A stretch of 64,000 bases of DNA from Aestuariirhabdus sp049985285 (GCF_049985285.1 NZ_JBNIEU010000002.1:372001-436000), one strand, 5' to 3'; positions 16,498-25,067 are shown, counted from the first letter of the stretch. Numbers and translations are program-made. Notes: generated from the sequence alone by a model not told the origin.

Positions 16498-19023
16498 TCA
16501 GACCTTGACCACTTTCACGGCGCATTTTTTATAATCCGTCTCTTTGGAGAGGGGATCGGTAGCGTCGAGCGTGATTTTGTTGGTCAGCTGTTTGGCGTCG
16601 AAAAATGGCATGAACACCAGCCCTTTTGGTGGGCGGTTGCGGCCCCGGGTTTCGACCCGGCTGCGCACCTCACCACGACGGGAGATCATCTTCACCTCTT
16701 GGCCTCGGCGTACGCCGCGCTCTTTGGCATCGTCCGGATGCATAAAAATCACGGCATCAGGGAAGGAGCGATAGAGTTCGGGCACACGCCTGGTCATGGT
16801 GCCGGAGTGCCAGTGCTCGAGAACCCGGCCGGTCGACAACCAGAGGTCGTATTCTTCGTCGGGAGATTCTGCCGGTGGCTCGTAGGGCAGGGCAAATAGC
16901 CATGCCTTGCCATCGGGCTTGCCATAGAAGTTGAAGTCCTCACCCGCTTTGACGTAGGGATCGTAACCCTCACGGAAGCGCCACAGGGTCTCTTTGCCAT
17001 CCACGACTGGCCAGCGCAGGCCACGGGCTTTGTGATACGCATCGAAGGGGGCCAGGTCATGGGCGTGACCGCGGCCAAATTCGGCATACTCTTCGAACAG
17101 GCCTTTTTGCACGTAAAAGCCAAAGTGCTGGGCCTCGTGGTTACCCTTGTCTGGGTTGGTTTCGCTTTGAGGGAACCGGTCAACCTGTCCGTTTCGATAG
17201 AGCACCTCGTAGAGGGTCTTGCCTCGGTATTCCGGGTTTTTCGCCAGCAGCTCCTCACCCCAGGCCTCTTCGGTAGTAAAGCGCTTGGAAAACTCCATCA
17301 GCTGCCACAGGTCGGATTTTGCCTCCCCTGGTGCTTTCACCTGCTCGTACCAGAACTGGGTGCGGCGTTCGGCGTTACCGTAAGCCCCCTCTTTTTCGAC
17401 CCACATTGCGGTAGGCAAAACAAGGTCTGCGGCCTGCGCGGTGACCGTCGGGTAGGGGTCGGAAACGACAATGAAGTTGTCAGGGTTGCGGTAGCCAGGC
17501 AAACCCTCCTCGTTCATGTTCGGAGCGGTCTGCATATTGTTGTTACACATCACCCAATAGGCGTTGAGCTTACCGTCCTTTAGCATCCGGTTTTGCAGTA
17601 CGGCGTGATAGCCCGGCTTGCCCGGAATGGTGCCTTCGGGCAATTTCCAGATTTTTTCGGCGCTATCACGGTGGGACTTCTTGGCAACCACCATGTCAGC
17701 GGGCAGTCGGTGGGAGAAGGTCCCTACTTCACGGGCGGTACCGCAAGCCGATGGCTGGCCAGTGAGGGAGAAGGGACCACTACCAGGAGTGGAGATCTTG
17801 CCCGTCAACAGGTGGATGTTATAGACCATATTGTTGGCCCAAACACCACGAGTGTGTTGGTTGAAGCCCATGGTCCAGAGCGACATCACTTTGACTTCCG
17901 GATCGGCGTAAAGCTTGGCCAGCTGCTCCAGATTTTTCTTCGGGACGCCGCTCATTTCGTGAGCTTTGTCGAGGGTATACTCGGATACAAAATCGGCAAA
18001 CTCTTCGAAACTGATCTCGGAGGAGGCGCCCTTGTTGGGGTTGGCCGCCGCTTTTTGCAGGGGGTGTTCGGGGCGCAAGCCGTAACCAATATCGGTTACA
18101 CCCTTGCGGAAGTGAGTGTGCTTCTTAACGAACTCCTGATTTACATTGCCCGACTCAATAATATAGTTGGCGATATAGTTGAGGATGACCAGATCGGTCT
18201 GGGGCGTGAAGACCATCGGGTTGTCCGCGAGTTCGAAGCTGCGGTGTTCGAAGGTGGAGAGTACCGCAACACGGACGTGGTCGGCGCTGAGGCGTCGATC
18301 GGTGATGCGGGACCAGAGAATGGGGTGCATCTCTGACATATTGGAACCCCACAGTACGAAGGCGTCGGCTTTCTCCATGTCGTCGTAGCAGCCCATGGGC
18401 TCGTCGATACCGAAGGTGCGCATAAAACCGCCGACCGCCGATGCCATACAGTGGCGAGCGTTGGGGTCGATGTGATTAGAGCGGAAGCCGGCTTTCATCA
18501 GTTTCGATGCGGCGTAGCCCTCCCACACGGTCCACTGTCCGGAGCCAAACATGCCCACGGTTGACGTCATCTTTTCGACAGCAACGCCTTTGTTGGCTTC
18601 CTTATCCTTGGCGAGTGCGGCTTTCCACTTCTCGGCCATGATGTCGAAGGCCTGGTCCCAGCTGATGGGAGTGAACTGCCCCTCTTTATCGAATTTGCCA
18701 TTGCTCATGCGAAGCAAGGGTTGGGTCAGGCGATCCTCGCCGTACATGATCTTGGACAGAAAATACCCCTTGATGCAGTTAAGACCCTTGTTGACGGGAG
18801 CATCAGGATCGCCCTGTGTCGCAACCACGCGCCCTCCCTGGGTCCCGACCAGTACACTGCAGCCTGTACCGCAAAAGCGGCAGGGGGCTTTGTCCCACTG
18901 GATGTCGGTATCCTTGGAGCTGGTAATCAGATTGGTGGCCGAGGCCGGAAGAGTGACCCCGGCAGCGGCGGCCGTGGCGACGATCGCCTGGCTTTTTATA
19001 AAGTCTCTGCGCGTTTGCTTCAT
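16498..19023 (-). CDS. napA: Periplasmic nitrate reductase catalytic subunit NapA
   Basis: An 841-residue molybdoenzyme. Tat signal TRRDFIKSQ at the N-terminus; the 4Fe-4S motif CRFCGTGC with the fourth Cys in LNCIKG; the molybdenum-binding Cys in HCMASAVGGF; and the C-terminal molybdopterin dinucleotide domain with STGRVLEHWHSGTMTRR. It reduces nitrate to nitrite in the periplasm using a bis-MGD cofactor. Its Moco supply may draw on the moaD-moaB-moeA products at the left end of the window. The start overlaps the napD stop by four bases. No broken motif was seen. Confidence 0.97.
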   Translation of the reverse strand: MKQTRRDFIKSQAIVATAAAAGVTLPASATNLITSSKDTDIQWDKAPCRFCGTGCSVLVGTQGGRVVATQGDPDAPVNKGLNCIKGYFLSKIMYGEDRLTQPLLRMSNGKFDKEGQFTPISWDQAFDIMAEKWKAALAKDKEANKGVAVEKMTSTVGMFGSGQWTVWEGYAASKLMKAGFRSNHIDPNARHCMASAVGGFMRTFGIDEPMGCYDDMEKADAFVLWGSNMSEMHPILWSRITDRRLSADHVRVAVLSTFEHRSFELADNPMVFTPQTDLVILNYIANYIIESGNVNQEFVKKHTHFRKGVTDIGYGLRPEHPLQKAAANPNKGASSEISFEEFADFVSEYTLDKAHEMSGVPKKNLEQLAKLYADPEVKVMSLWTMGFNQHTRGVWANNMVYNIHLLTGKISTPGSGPFSLTGQPSACGTAREVGTFSHRLPADMVVAKKSHRDSAEKIWKLPEGTIPGKPGYHAVLQNRMLKDGKLNAYWVMCNNNMQTAPNMNEEGLPGYRNPDNFIVVSDPYPTVTAQAADLVLPTAMWVEKEGAYGNAERRTQFWYEQVKAPGEAKSDLWQLMEFSKRFTTEEAWGEELLAKNPEYRGKTLYEVLYRNGQVDRFPQSETNPDKGNHEAQHFGFYVQKGLFEEYAEFGRGHAHDLAPFDAYHKARGLRWPVVDGKETLWRFREGYDPYVKAGEDFNFYGKPDGKAWLFALPYEPPAESPDEEYDLWLSTGRVLEHWHSGTMTRRVPELYRSFPDAVIFMHPDDAKERGVRRGQEVKMISRRGEVRSRVETRGRNRPPKGLVFMPFFDAKQLTNKITLDATDPLSKETDYKKCAVKVVKV

Positions 19024-19361
19024 GGTGTTATCTCCACGTTATTGTCTGAATGCTCGTGGGCATCGATCTGGTTGTAGACCAGTGAGGAGCTGATCACTCC
19101 GGGTTGGTCCTGAATCTGGTTGATACGCTCGATCATGGTGTGTTCGCCGGCTTGCTCTTCTACTGTTACGACTAACTTTCCTCGCTCATTGTTGGCGTGC
19201 ACTTCGACACCTGCCAGAGCGCTAAGAGCGTCTGCAACCGAATCGATACGGTGGGGCTGGCATGTGACCACCAAACCACTAATGTTGTAGCTTTCCCGCG
19301 GGTACTCCTGGGGGACCGGATTGGCAGGGATGACGCCCAGTCGGCTATCAGGTTTGGACAT
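19020..19361 (-). CDS. napD: NapD, chaperone for NapA maturation
   Basis: A 113-residue protein with the NapD ferredoxin-like fold: NISGLVVTCQPHRIDSVADALSALAGVEVHA followed by GKLVVTVEE and INQIQDQPGVISSSLVYNQ. NapD binds the NapA Tat signal peptide and holds back export until the cofactor is in place. It is slightly longer than E. coli NapD because of an N-terminal extension of about 25 residues; an internal in-frame start was not found. It overlaps napA by four bases and follows napF closely. Confidence 0.94.
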   Translation of the reverse strand: MSKPDSRLGVIPANPVPQEYPRESYNISGLVVTCQPHRIDSVADALSALAGVEVHANNERGKLVVTVEEQAGEHTMIERINQIQDQPGVISSSLVYNQIDAHEHSDNNVEITP

Positions 19362-19373
19362 GGGGTGCGGCTC

Positions 19374-19916
19374 CTATAGGTTGGTCGACGGTTGAGGGGC
19401 CGCAGACAGTTTGATGGCGTGGCTGGGGCAGACGTTGAAGCAGGCGCCGCAGCCGGTGCAAAGACCCGTATCAATTTGAGGGGTAGCAACACCACCCTTG
19501 ATCGGGGTGAACTGAATTGCTCGGGTCTCGCAAGGGTCTGCGCAGCTGCGACAGACAACTTGCTGGTGGGTTAAGCACTGGGGCAGGATGCTGGCTTTGA
19601 GTGACCAGGGAGGGCTGATACCGGCGTCCAGTGCGCCAGTTTCGCACTGGCTGAGGCAGCCTTGGCAAAAAGTACATTCACCGCGAGAGAAGTCGAGGCT
19701 GGGGTAACCCCCGTCGCCTTTGACCAAAATACCGGTTTCGCATTCAGCGACACAATCACCGCACCTTGTACAGAGTTCGGTAAAGAGCGCTTCCGGCCTG
19801 CTCCATGGCGGACGCAAGGGTGCAACCACCGTGGCCCGGCTACCGCGTAATAGCGCTCGTTTTCCCTGGTCTACTGCTGCGGACATTGCTACTCGCTTGG
19901 TTGGTCGGCTCGTCAT
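19374..19916 (-). CDS. napF: NapF, cytoplasmic ferredoxin-type assembly protein
   Basis: A 180-residue iron-sulfur protein with cysteine motifs CTRCGDCVAEC, CTFCQGCLSQC, CRSCADPC and CTGCGACFNVCP, the NapF layout. It is thought to help mature cytoplasmic NapA before export. ATG 19916 has AGGGG about nine bases upstream and fits a short leader from the predicted FNR-dependent promoter. ATG 19886 (MSAAVDQG) is an alternative and closer to E. coli length. It is the first gene of the nap operon. Confidence 0.92.
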   Translation of the reverse strand: MTSRPTKRVAMSAAVDQGKRALLRGSRATVVAPLRPPWSRPEALFTELCTRCGDCVAECETGILVKGDGGYPSLDFSRGECTFCQGCLSQCETGALDAGISPPWSLKASILPQCLTHQQVVCRSCADPCETRAIQFTPIKGGVATPQIDTGLCTGCGACFNVCPSHAIKLSAAPQPSTNL

Positions 19917-19945
19917 CCTGATGAACCCCTATAGTGTTATAGCAG

Positions 19946-19967
19946 ACATTAGGCAAAGGTCTAATGT
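19946..19967. promoter_or_regulatory. Inverted repeat in the napF promoter region
   Basis: Perfect seven-base arms, ACATTAG and CTAATGT, are separated by eight bases. The repeat lies just downstream (on the minus strand) of the FNR-type box and would overlap the -10 region of napF. It does not match the usual NarL/NarP heptamer pair with two-base spacing. A related sequence occurs at 27246-27265. Confidence 0.5.
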
Positions 19968-19973
19968 AAAAAA

Positions 19974-19987
19974 ATGATAATTATCAA
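19974..19987 (-). promoter_or_regulatory. FNR/ANR-type box upstream of napF
   Basis: Read on the minus strand it is TTGAT-AATT-ATCAT, one base off the FNR consensus TTGAT-N4-ATCAA. Its centre (19980.5) would be about 41.5 bases upstream of a start near 19939, with CCTAAT at the -10 position, the normal class II activator geometry. Anaerobic control of nap by an FNR/ANR homologue is inferred. Confidence 0.75.
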
Positions 19988-20135
19988 GTTTTTAATCAGC
20001 TGTTGTTTCTTGGTGAATTCTTTGATTTGAGTCACACAGGGGTGGTTGAATGGTGATCACCCCCTGCTGTTTTTTTTATTTCAATCTAGGTGATTCAGCT
20101 TCGCTGGCAGGTTTAGAGAGGGTTTGGTATCGGTC

Positions 20136-20621
20136 ATGGATATGCCGTTGTTTATTGACTATGAAGCGTCGAGTCTGCACGAAGGTAGTTATCCGATTGA
20201 GGTCGGTGTCGCCCTCGCGGATGGCACCACCCGTTGTTGGCTGATTCGCCCTCAAATTCAGTGGACCGACTGGGACCCGGTCTCCGCCGGGGTTCACAAT
20301 ATTCCAAGAGACCAGCTCTATGCCGAGGGTATGTCCGCCTGTGCAGTGGCCGCTGAGCTGAACCAGCAGTTTGCGCGCAAGACGCTCTACTGTGATGGTT
20401 ATCCCTACGATAACTACTGGCAACAACGACTGTTCGATGCCGCAGGTTTTTGTGCGGCGTTTGAGTTGCGTTCGGTGTTAACGCTGCTCGATGAGGGGCA
20501 GCGGCACCGGTGGAAAACCGTGCGTAATCATATTGCCGCCAGTGAAGGCGTGAAGCTGCATCGGGCGGACAATGACGCACGTTTGTTGCAGCAGACCTGG
20601 TCTCGTCTCCAGGTCGGCTAA
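20136..20621 (+). CDS. DEDDh-type 3'-5' exonuclease family protein
   Basis: A 161-residue protein that looks like a compact RNase T/PolC-epsilon-type exonuclease: an initial FIDYEASSL with the paired acids (D-x-E), and a late HRADNDARLLQQTW with the His and Asp of the DEDDh set. Proteins of this size act on DNA or RNA 3' ends; the substrate is not evident. ATG 20136 (MDMPLFID) was chosen; an in-frame TTG at 20124 lies too close to its GAGAGGG sequence. It stands alone and is divergent from napF. Confidence 0.75.
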   Translation: MDMPLFIDYEASSLHEGSYPIEVGVALADGTTRCWLIRPQIQWTDWDPVSAGVHNIPRDQLYAEGMSACAVAAELNQQFARKTLYCDGYPYDNYWQQRLFDAAGFCAAFELRSVLTLLDEGQRHRWKTVRNHIAASEGVKLHRADNDARLLQQTWSRLQVG

Positions 20622-20643
20622 GGGGAGGGCTTGATGCGGGGGC

Positions 20644-20970
20644 TCAGGGAGTTTGTCGCTGGGGCTGGCATTGGCCGCTGAGCAGGGTAGCGGGATAGGG
20701 GCTATCGGTCAGGTTAAGGCTGGTGAGACGGTTGAAACGCAGGGACCTTTTATCGACTACTGCGATCACTAAGCCTTTGAGCTGTTGAAAGATAAGGTAC
20801 TTCTCAGTTTCAGCCGTTTGCATATCCGGGTAAAAGAGGAAAATATCATCACTGCCGTCTATCTGGCAGCGAAGGGTTGGCGCCTCCCTTGGCGGTATCA
20901 TGGTGCAGCCGCCAAGGAGCAGGCTTGCGCAGCAAAGCGAGAGCAGTCTGTTGTGCAGGAGATTGAACAT
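20644..20970 (-). CDS. Hypothetical lipoprotein
   Basis: A 108-residue product with a clear lipoprotein signal: hydrophobic LLSLCCASLLLG followed by the lipobox GGC (Cys about 22) and then TMIPPREAPTL. The mature part of about 85 residues has no domain I recognise, and outer-membrane sorting is likely because no Asp follows the Cys. It is convergent with the exonuclease gene and divergent from the ElaA-like gene. Confidence 0.7.
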   Translation of the reverse strand: MFNLLHNRLLSLCCASLLLGGCTMIPPREAPTLRCQIDGSDDIFLFYPDMQTAETEKYLIFQQLKGLVIAVVDKRSLRFNRLTSLNLTDSPYPATLLSGQCQPQRQTP

Positions 20971-21134
20971 AAAGGTATGAGACTCACCATAGGCAGTGAA
21001 CTAACGTGGGTACGGTTCCACCAACGCATACAGTATAGTAGGTGTTGCTGTTCCGTCTTGTGATGGGGATGTAATGGGGCCTCATTCGGGGAGTGGGCAG
21101 CGCTATCTTATTTGCCGTCGTGGAGATCCTTGGC

Positions 21135-21590
21135 ATGGGCTTGGGAATAAAGTGGTTACGCCGTGAGTTTCACCAGCTAAGTGCCGATGAGCTCTACCAG
21201 TTGATGGTTTTTCGACAAAAACAGTTACTGCGGATTGAGTCTTTTCGGCAAGTTGACGCCGACGGCCTGGATCCGTTGGCTTGGCATCTGATGGCCTTTG
21301 ACCCCGAGCAGGGGATGGTGGCATACGCTCGAATCTGCTTGCCGTTCGGTACCGACCCCGAACTGCGAGTCGATCGTTTGCTCTGCGAGCCAATGCCAGG
21401 GCTTGAGGCGGCGCTGGTCGCACAGGTACTGGATACCATTGATCACTGTTTCAAAATGACGGTTGAGTGTGAGGTTACCGATGCTCAACTGGAGGTGCTG
21501 AAAGCTCGGGGGTTTGAGATGGTAGTGGATCGACCTGCGAGCCGTTCGGGGATGGTCAGCATGCGGCGGGAGTATGCCCTCGAGCGTTAA
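21135..21590 (+). CDS. GNAT-family acetyltransferase, ElaA-like
   Basis: A 151-residue protein resembling ElaA: IKWLRREFHQLSADELYQLMVFRQ at the start, then GMVAYARICLP and LEVLKARGFEMV. ElaA proteins carry a GNAT fold, but their acyl acceptor is unknown. The acetyl-CoA signature QxxGxG/A is weak here: the segment corresponding to 'R-G-x-G-x-G/A' reads MPGLEAALVAQVL, so catalytic activity is uncertain. ATG 21135 with GGAG nine bases upstream gives the ElaA-like N-terminus; an in-frame GTG at 21093 would be longer. Confidence 0.7.
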   Translation: MGLGIKWLRREFHQLSADELYQLMVFRQKQLLRIESFRQVDADGLDPLAWHLMAFDPEQGMVAYARICLPFGTDPELRVDRLLCEPMPGLEAALVAQVLDTIDHCFKMTVECEVTDAQLEVLKARGFEMVVDRPASRSGMVSMRREYALER

Positions 21591-21649
21591 TCATCAGCCC
21601 AAACTTTAGTAACTAACAACCTAATATTTTATTGCCAAGTGGGGTGATT

Positions 21650-22789
21650 ATGACCAGGGGCGGGATTCGCTATCTGTGTGGTGCGTTTATGGGCGTTGTT
21701 TTTTCTCTGCCAGTGCAGGGAGAGGCGATCTATCCGGATCCGCAATGGGAGCTTGCGCCGGTTGCCGCGAGCCCTGAGGTTTCAGCGCTGCTCGGTTACA
21801 GTTTTCCGCAGCCGCGGGGTGTGGAGCGTGAAGGGATAAGAACCGATGGTTTGGTGGTGATCCAGCGCGGCAAACTGGTTTTGGAGCGCTACGAGGCCCC
21901 GTACGATGCCAGTAAACCCCATCTGACCTGGTCGGTATCGAAGAGTTTTATCAATGCTCTTTACGGAGTGGCGGAGGAGAGGGGGCTGGTGGATCGCAGT
22001 GACCCCCTTGCCCGCTATTATCGGCCCCTACAGCAGGAGGGGTATGCGCGTATTCGGGTGGAGGACGCCTTGCATTGGGCATCGGGGCTCGACTGGGCGG
22101 AAACCTACGAAGCATCGCCGCTAACCTCTTCGGTGGTGGCCATGCTGTATACCCTTGGGCGTGACGACATGGCGGCCTGGGCGGCGAGTCACCCGGTGCG
22201 GACGGGTCCGGGCAAGCGCCACAACTATTCGAGCGGCGACACCAATCTGTTGTCGGCAGCGCTACGGGGTATTGTGGGTGAACAGGCCTATCGAGAGTTT
22301 CCCTGGCAGGCGTTGTTCGAGCCGCTGGGGATGAAGAGCGTAAGCTGGGAGCAGGATGCCAGTGGTACCTACGTAGGCTCCTCCTATCTATACGCGACAC
22401 CGCGGGATATGGCCCGCCTGGGTTATCTATTTCTACGCAAGGGACGCTGGCAAGGAGTGCAGTTGCTGAGTGAGGGCTGGGTTACGTTTTCGACCACGCT
22501 TGCCCCCGCCTATGGCAATGAACCCGTTGCGGTCGACGATGATAGTCATCCTGGTGCTCATTGGTGGGTTAACGCCGGGGTGGAGTCACAACAGCAACCA
22601 CTGGCCTGGCCCGGGGCGCCTGCCGATACCTATGCCGCCTGGGGACATTGGGGACAGTACATTTTTGTGATCCCGTCCCTCGATCTGGTGGTGGTGCGCA
22701 CTGGCGATGATCGGGACCGAAGTTTTGATCGTAACCGCTTTCTGTCATTGGTGGTTGCGGCTTTTGGTGGTCAGGAGGAAGTGCAATGA
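21650..22789 (+). CDS. Serine hydrolase of the beta-lactamase (class C-like) family
   Basis: A 379-residue exported protein with a Sec signal (YLCGAFMGVVFSLPVQGEA). Penicillin-binding fold motifs are visible: SVSK (S-x-x-K, about 95-98), a Tyr in HNYSSGDTN in place of the usual YxN, and HWG near the C-terminus. Members include esterases, D-peptidases and 6-aminohexanoate-dimer-hydrolase-like enzymes. A classical beta-lactamase role is not implied. ATG 21650 follows GTGGGG. It overlaps the next gene by four bases, which suggests joint function. Confidence 0.82.
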   Translation: MTRGGIRYLCGAFMGVVFSLPVQGEAIYPDPQWELAPVAASPEVSALLGYSFPQPRGVEREGIRTDGLVVIQRGKLVLERYEAPYDASKPHLTWSVSKSFINALYGVAEERGLVDRSDPLARYYRPLQQEGYARIRVEDALHWASGLDWAETYEASPLTSSVVAMLYTLGRDDMAAWAASHPVRTGPGKRHNYSSGDTNLLSAALRGIVGEQAYREFPWQALFEPLGMKSVSWEQDASGTYVGSSYLYATPRDMARLGYLFLRKGRWQGVQLLSEGWVTFSTTLAPAYGNEPVAVDDDSHPGAHWWVNAGVESQQQPLAWPGAPADTYAAWGHWGQYIFVIPSLDLVVVRTGDDRDRSFDRNRFLSLVVAAFGGQEEVQ

Positions 22790-23106
22790 AATACCGTATT
22801 GTTCTATTGCTGCTGTCGTCGGCCATCCTCATCACCGGGCTTTGGCTCAAACCACGCTGGAACTTTGTGCAAGCGTTTCCCGACCTGATCTCGGCTTACT
22901 ATGCCAAGGAGTATTGCTCCTGTTACTTCGTGGTGGGCAACGATGAGGCGTACTGTCATGCCTATGTCGAGCAGTGGATGCCGATCTCGGACTTCCAGCT
23001 AAACCGGGAGCAAGGCTGGGTGCAGGTGAGTGGTTTGGGGCGTACTAATCGCGCCAGCTATTTCGGTTTGCGCCAGGGCTGTGGGCTCGAACCCTACGGG
23101 CGGTAG
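22786..23106 (+). CDS. Small exported/membrane-anchored protein coupled to the serine hydrolase gene
   Basis: A 106-residue protein with an N-terminal hydrophobic segment (IVLLLLSSAILITGLWL) that could be an uncleaved anchor. The rest has five cysteines (KEYCSCYFVV, DEAYCHAYVEQW, RQGCGLEPYG), so disulfides in the periplasm are likely. I do not recognise a named family. ATG overlaps the hydrolase TGA (ATGA), so the two are co-translated. It may be a partner or regulator of the hydrolase; this is inferred from position. Confidence 0.7.
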   Translation: MKYRIVLLLLSSAILITGLWLKPRWNFVQAFPDLISAYYAKEYCSCYFVVGNDEAYCHAYVEQWMPISDFQLNREQGWVQVSGLGRTNRASYFGLRQGCGLEPYGR

Positions 23107-23123
23107 TGGCGGCACCCCGGTTG

Positions 23124-23155
23124 TGTGCTTACCGCCCGGTTGAGCGGTAAGCACA
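23124..23155. terminator. Strong hairpin between convergent genes
   Basis: A perfect twelve-base-pair stem (TGTGCTTACCGC with GCGGTAAGCACA) and an eight-base loop sit between the 106-residue gene (+) and the enoyl-CoA hydratase gene (-). There is no strong T-run on either side, so it could be a weak bidirectional terminator or mRNA-stabilising structure. Confidence 0.5.
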
Positions 23156-23161
23156 AGTTGT

Positions 23162-23932
23162 TTACTCGAAACGGCTAAAGTCGGCAGGGCGCTTTTGCAG
23201 AAATGCGGTAAAGGCTTCCTTCGCCTCAGCAGAGGCTAGCCGCTCACCAAAGGCGGCGCCCTCACGTTGGATGACTTGCTGCACCTGGTCTGCCTGGGTT
23301 TCTTTCATCAACTGTTTGGTGAGACGAATCGCAGAGGGGGCCATCGCGGCCAGCTTTTGCGCGCTTTTCATCGCCAGTTGAAAGCTTTGGTCCGGGGTGG
23401 TCACTCGATTGACAAAGCCCAGCTCCAGGGCTTTGCTGGCATTCATCGCCTCGCCCAGTAACAACAGCTCTGCGGCTTTGCGGTGTCCTAGCATCTGCGG
23501 CACCAGAAGGCTGGAAGCCGCTTCCGGACAAAGCGCGAGGTTAGCAAAAGGCATCTGTAGGCGCGCGTTGTCACCGGCATAGACCAGATCGCAATGCAGT
23601 AGCATGGTCGTTCCAATACCGATCGCCGGGCCATTAACCGCAGCGATTAATGGTTTGCGTGCGCTGGATATGATGCGCAAGAAGCGGAACACCGGTGCAT
23701 CATCACCCTGGGGAGGGTTTTGCATGAAATCCATGATGTCATTGCCGGCGCAGAAGCAGCTCTCGCTACCATGGATCAGGGTGGCTCGAATCGACGAGGT
23801 TGTTTCGGCTTCGGTAATCGCCTCGTTAATGCGGCTGTACATGGCGTGGGTGAGGGCGTTTTTGTTCTGTTCGCGGTTGATGCGGATCAGCATGATCCCG
23901 GCTTCAACCGAGCATTGAATCGTTTCGCTCAT
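23162..23932 (-). CDS. Enoyl-CoA hydratase/isomerase family protein
   Basis: A 256-residue crotonase-fold protein. The CoA-binding and oxyanion-hole regions are CFCAGNDIMDFM and AVNGPAIGIGTTMLLHCDLVYA, and the acidic catalytic position appears as Glu in LALCPEAASSLLVP. The single conserved Glu suits an isomerase-like or hydratase member; the exact substrate cannot be read. It lies 74 bases downstream of a 2Fe-2S reductase on the same strand, with a striking palindrome in the gap. AGGAG precedes the ATG. Confidence 0.88.
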   Translation of the reverse strand: MSETIQCSVEAGIMLIRINREQNKNALTHAMYSRINEAITEAETTSSIRATLIHGSESCFCAGNDIMDFMQNPPQGDDAPVFRFLRIISSARKPLIAAVNGPAIGIGTTMLLHCDLVYAGDNARLQMPFANLALCPEAASSLLVPQMLGHRKAAELLLLGEAMNASKALELGFVNRVTTPDQSFQLAMKSAQKLAAMAPSAIRLTKQLMKETQADQVQQVIQREGAAFGERLASAEAKEAFTAFLQKRPADFSRFE

Positions 23933-23961
23933 GGTCGGGCTCCTTTTTTGAGCAGGTTAGA

Positions 23962-23991
23962 GGGATATAGTTGACCTGTCAACTATATCCC
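23962..23991. promoter_or_regulatory. Perfect 14-base inverted repeat, likely operator
   Basis: GGGATATAGTTGAC and its exact complement flank a two-base spacer (CT). No T-run follows on either strand, so a terminator is unlikely. It sits 29 bases upstream of the enoyl-CoA hydratase start. The inner TAGTTGAC/GTCAACTA arms are typical of dimeric one-component regulators such as MarR-type proteins, but no regulator gene is near. Confidence 0.6.
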
Positions 23992-24006
23992 GAAGCACTC
24001 TCCCCG

Positions 24007-24951
24007 TTAGTAGGCATCAAAGCTGTCGGTATGAATTTGATGGTCAGGGACCCCCGCTGCACGCAGTTGAGAGAAAGCCTCTTTGACCAGTTCGCCGGAG
24101 CCGCATACAAAGGCGTTAACGCGTCTGCTATCCCAGTGGGTAAGCACGGATTGCAGAGGCACCGCCAGATCGTCGGAGGTACCCACGAGGGGGTGGTGGC
24201 TCAGATTCGGGTGCTGATCGCATAATGACCGAATCTCCTCTTGCAGGTAGAGATGGAGGGGGCTTTTACCGAGGTGCAGGAGCGATATCTGGCCTCGGTG
24301 GTGTTGGTTCAGGGCGTCGCGCAACAGGCCATGTAGAGGACCCAGCCCGGAACCTGATCCGATCAGCAGCAACGGGCGGGTAGATTGCTCGGGCGAGTAG
24401 CAACATGCCCCCTGGGCAGTCCCCAGCTGTATCAGGCTGCCTTCGCAGGCCTGAGTGTGAATCCAGTCGCTAAACTGGCCCCCGCGAACCCGCTGGATAT
24501 GAAAAACAAGGTCACCATCGAGACCGGGTACGCTGGCCAGCGAGTAACGACGGCTTAGGTAGGGGCCAAGCCAGAGGTCGATATGCTGGCCGGCGTGATA
24601 GGGGAGGGGCGCTCGCGTGGCTAGCCGTAGCTCGGTGATCTCGGTGCTGAGTTGTTGCAGCCCGCAAATCACTGCGTCCGTGCGCTTCAGGGTTTTGGGG
24701 CGTTGTAGCTGGAGCGGTTCAACAGGGCGGCACTGGCAGGCGAGTAGCAGCTGCTGTTCGCATTGCTCCGGGCTGAGACCCGACTGGGCAGCAGGGGGGA
24801 TCTCCCCCGCCTGGGCCTGCAGCAAACAGCTGTGGCAAAGCCCGGCCAGGCACGAGTAGGAGGGCTCTGTGCGGGCGCGGATTAGGGCTTGCAGCAGTGT
24901 CTCCCCTGGCGCCACATCGATGGGGTGACCTTCAAACGTGATCTGGACCAT
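24007..24951 (-). CDS. 2Fe-2S ferredoxin-NAD(P)H reductase fusion, FAD-dependent
   Basis: A 314-residue oxidoreductase. The N-terminal plant-type 2Fe-2S domain has Cys34, Cys39, Cys42 and a fourth Cys near 72 (SCLAGLCHSC...LLACQC). It is followed by an FAD domain (RRYSLAS) and an NAD domain (LLLIGSGSGLGPLHGLL, CGSGELV). The order matches electron-supply proteins of aromatic-ring oxygenases and of CDP-deoxyglucose reductase. No oxygenase gene is adjacent. The N-terminal ATG is at 24951. Confidence 0.88.
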   Translation of the reverse strand: MVQITFEGHPIDVAPGETLLQALIRARTEPSYSCLAGLCHSCLLQAQAGEIPPAAQSGLSPEQCEQQLLLACQCRPVEPLQLQRPKTLKRTDAVICGLQQLSTEITELRLATRAPLPYHAGQHIDLWLGPYLSRRYSLASVPGLDGDLVFHIQRVRGGQFSDWIHTQACEGSLIQLGTAQGACCYSPEQSTRPLLLIGSGSGLGPLHGLLRDALNQHHRGQISLLHLGKSPLHLYLQEEIRSLCDQHPNLSHHPLVGTSDDLAVPLQSVLTHWDSRRVNAFVCGSGELVKEAFSQLRAAGVPDHQIHTDSFDAY

Positions 24952-25067
24952 AGGCAGGTATCGGGGCAGTAGTCGTGCTGTGGTGGGTGAAGGTGTTGAT
25001 CTCGTAGTCTACGACAGGCGAAACCTGAGTACGAGGCGAGTTCGTGCATCCGCCGTGCAGTCGCCCG

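Noticed and set aside
17593..18336. 247-codon frame antisense to napA
   Set aside because: Antisense to a conserved molybdoenzyme and without family features.
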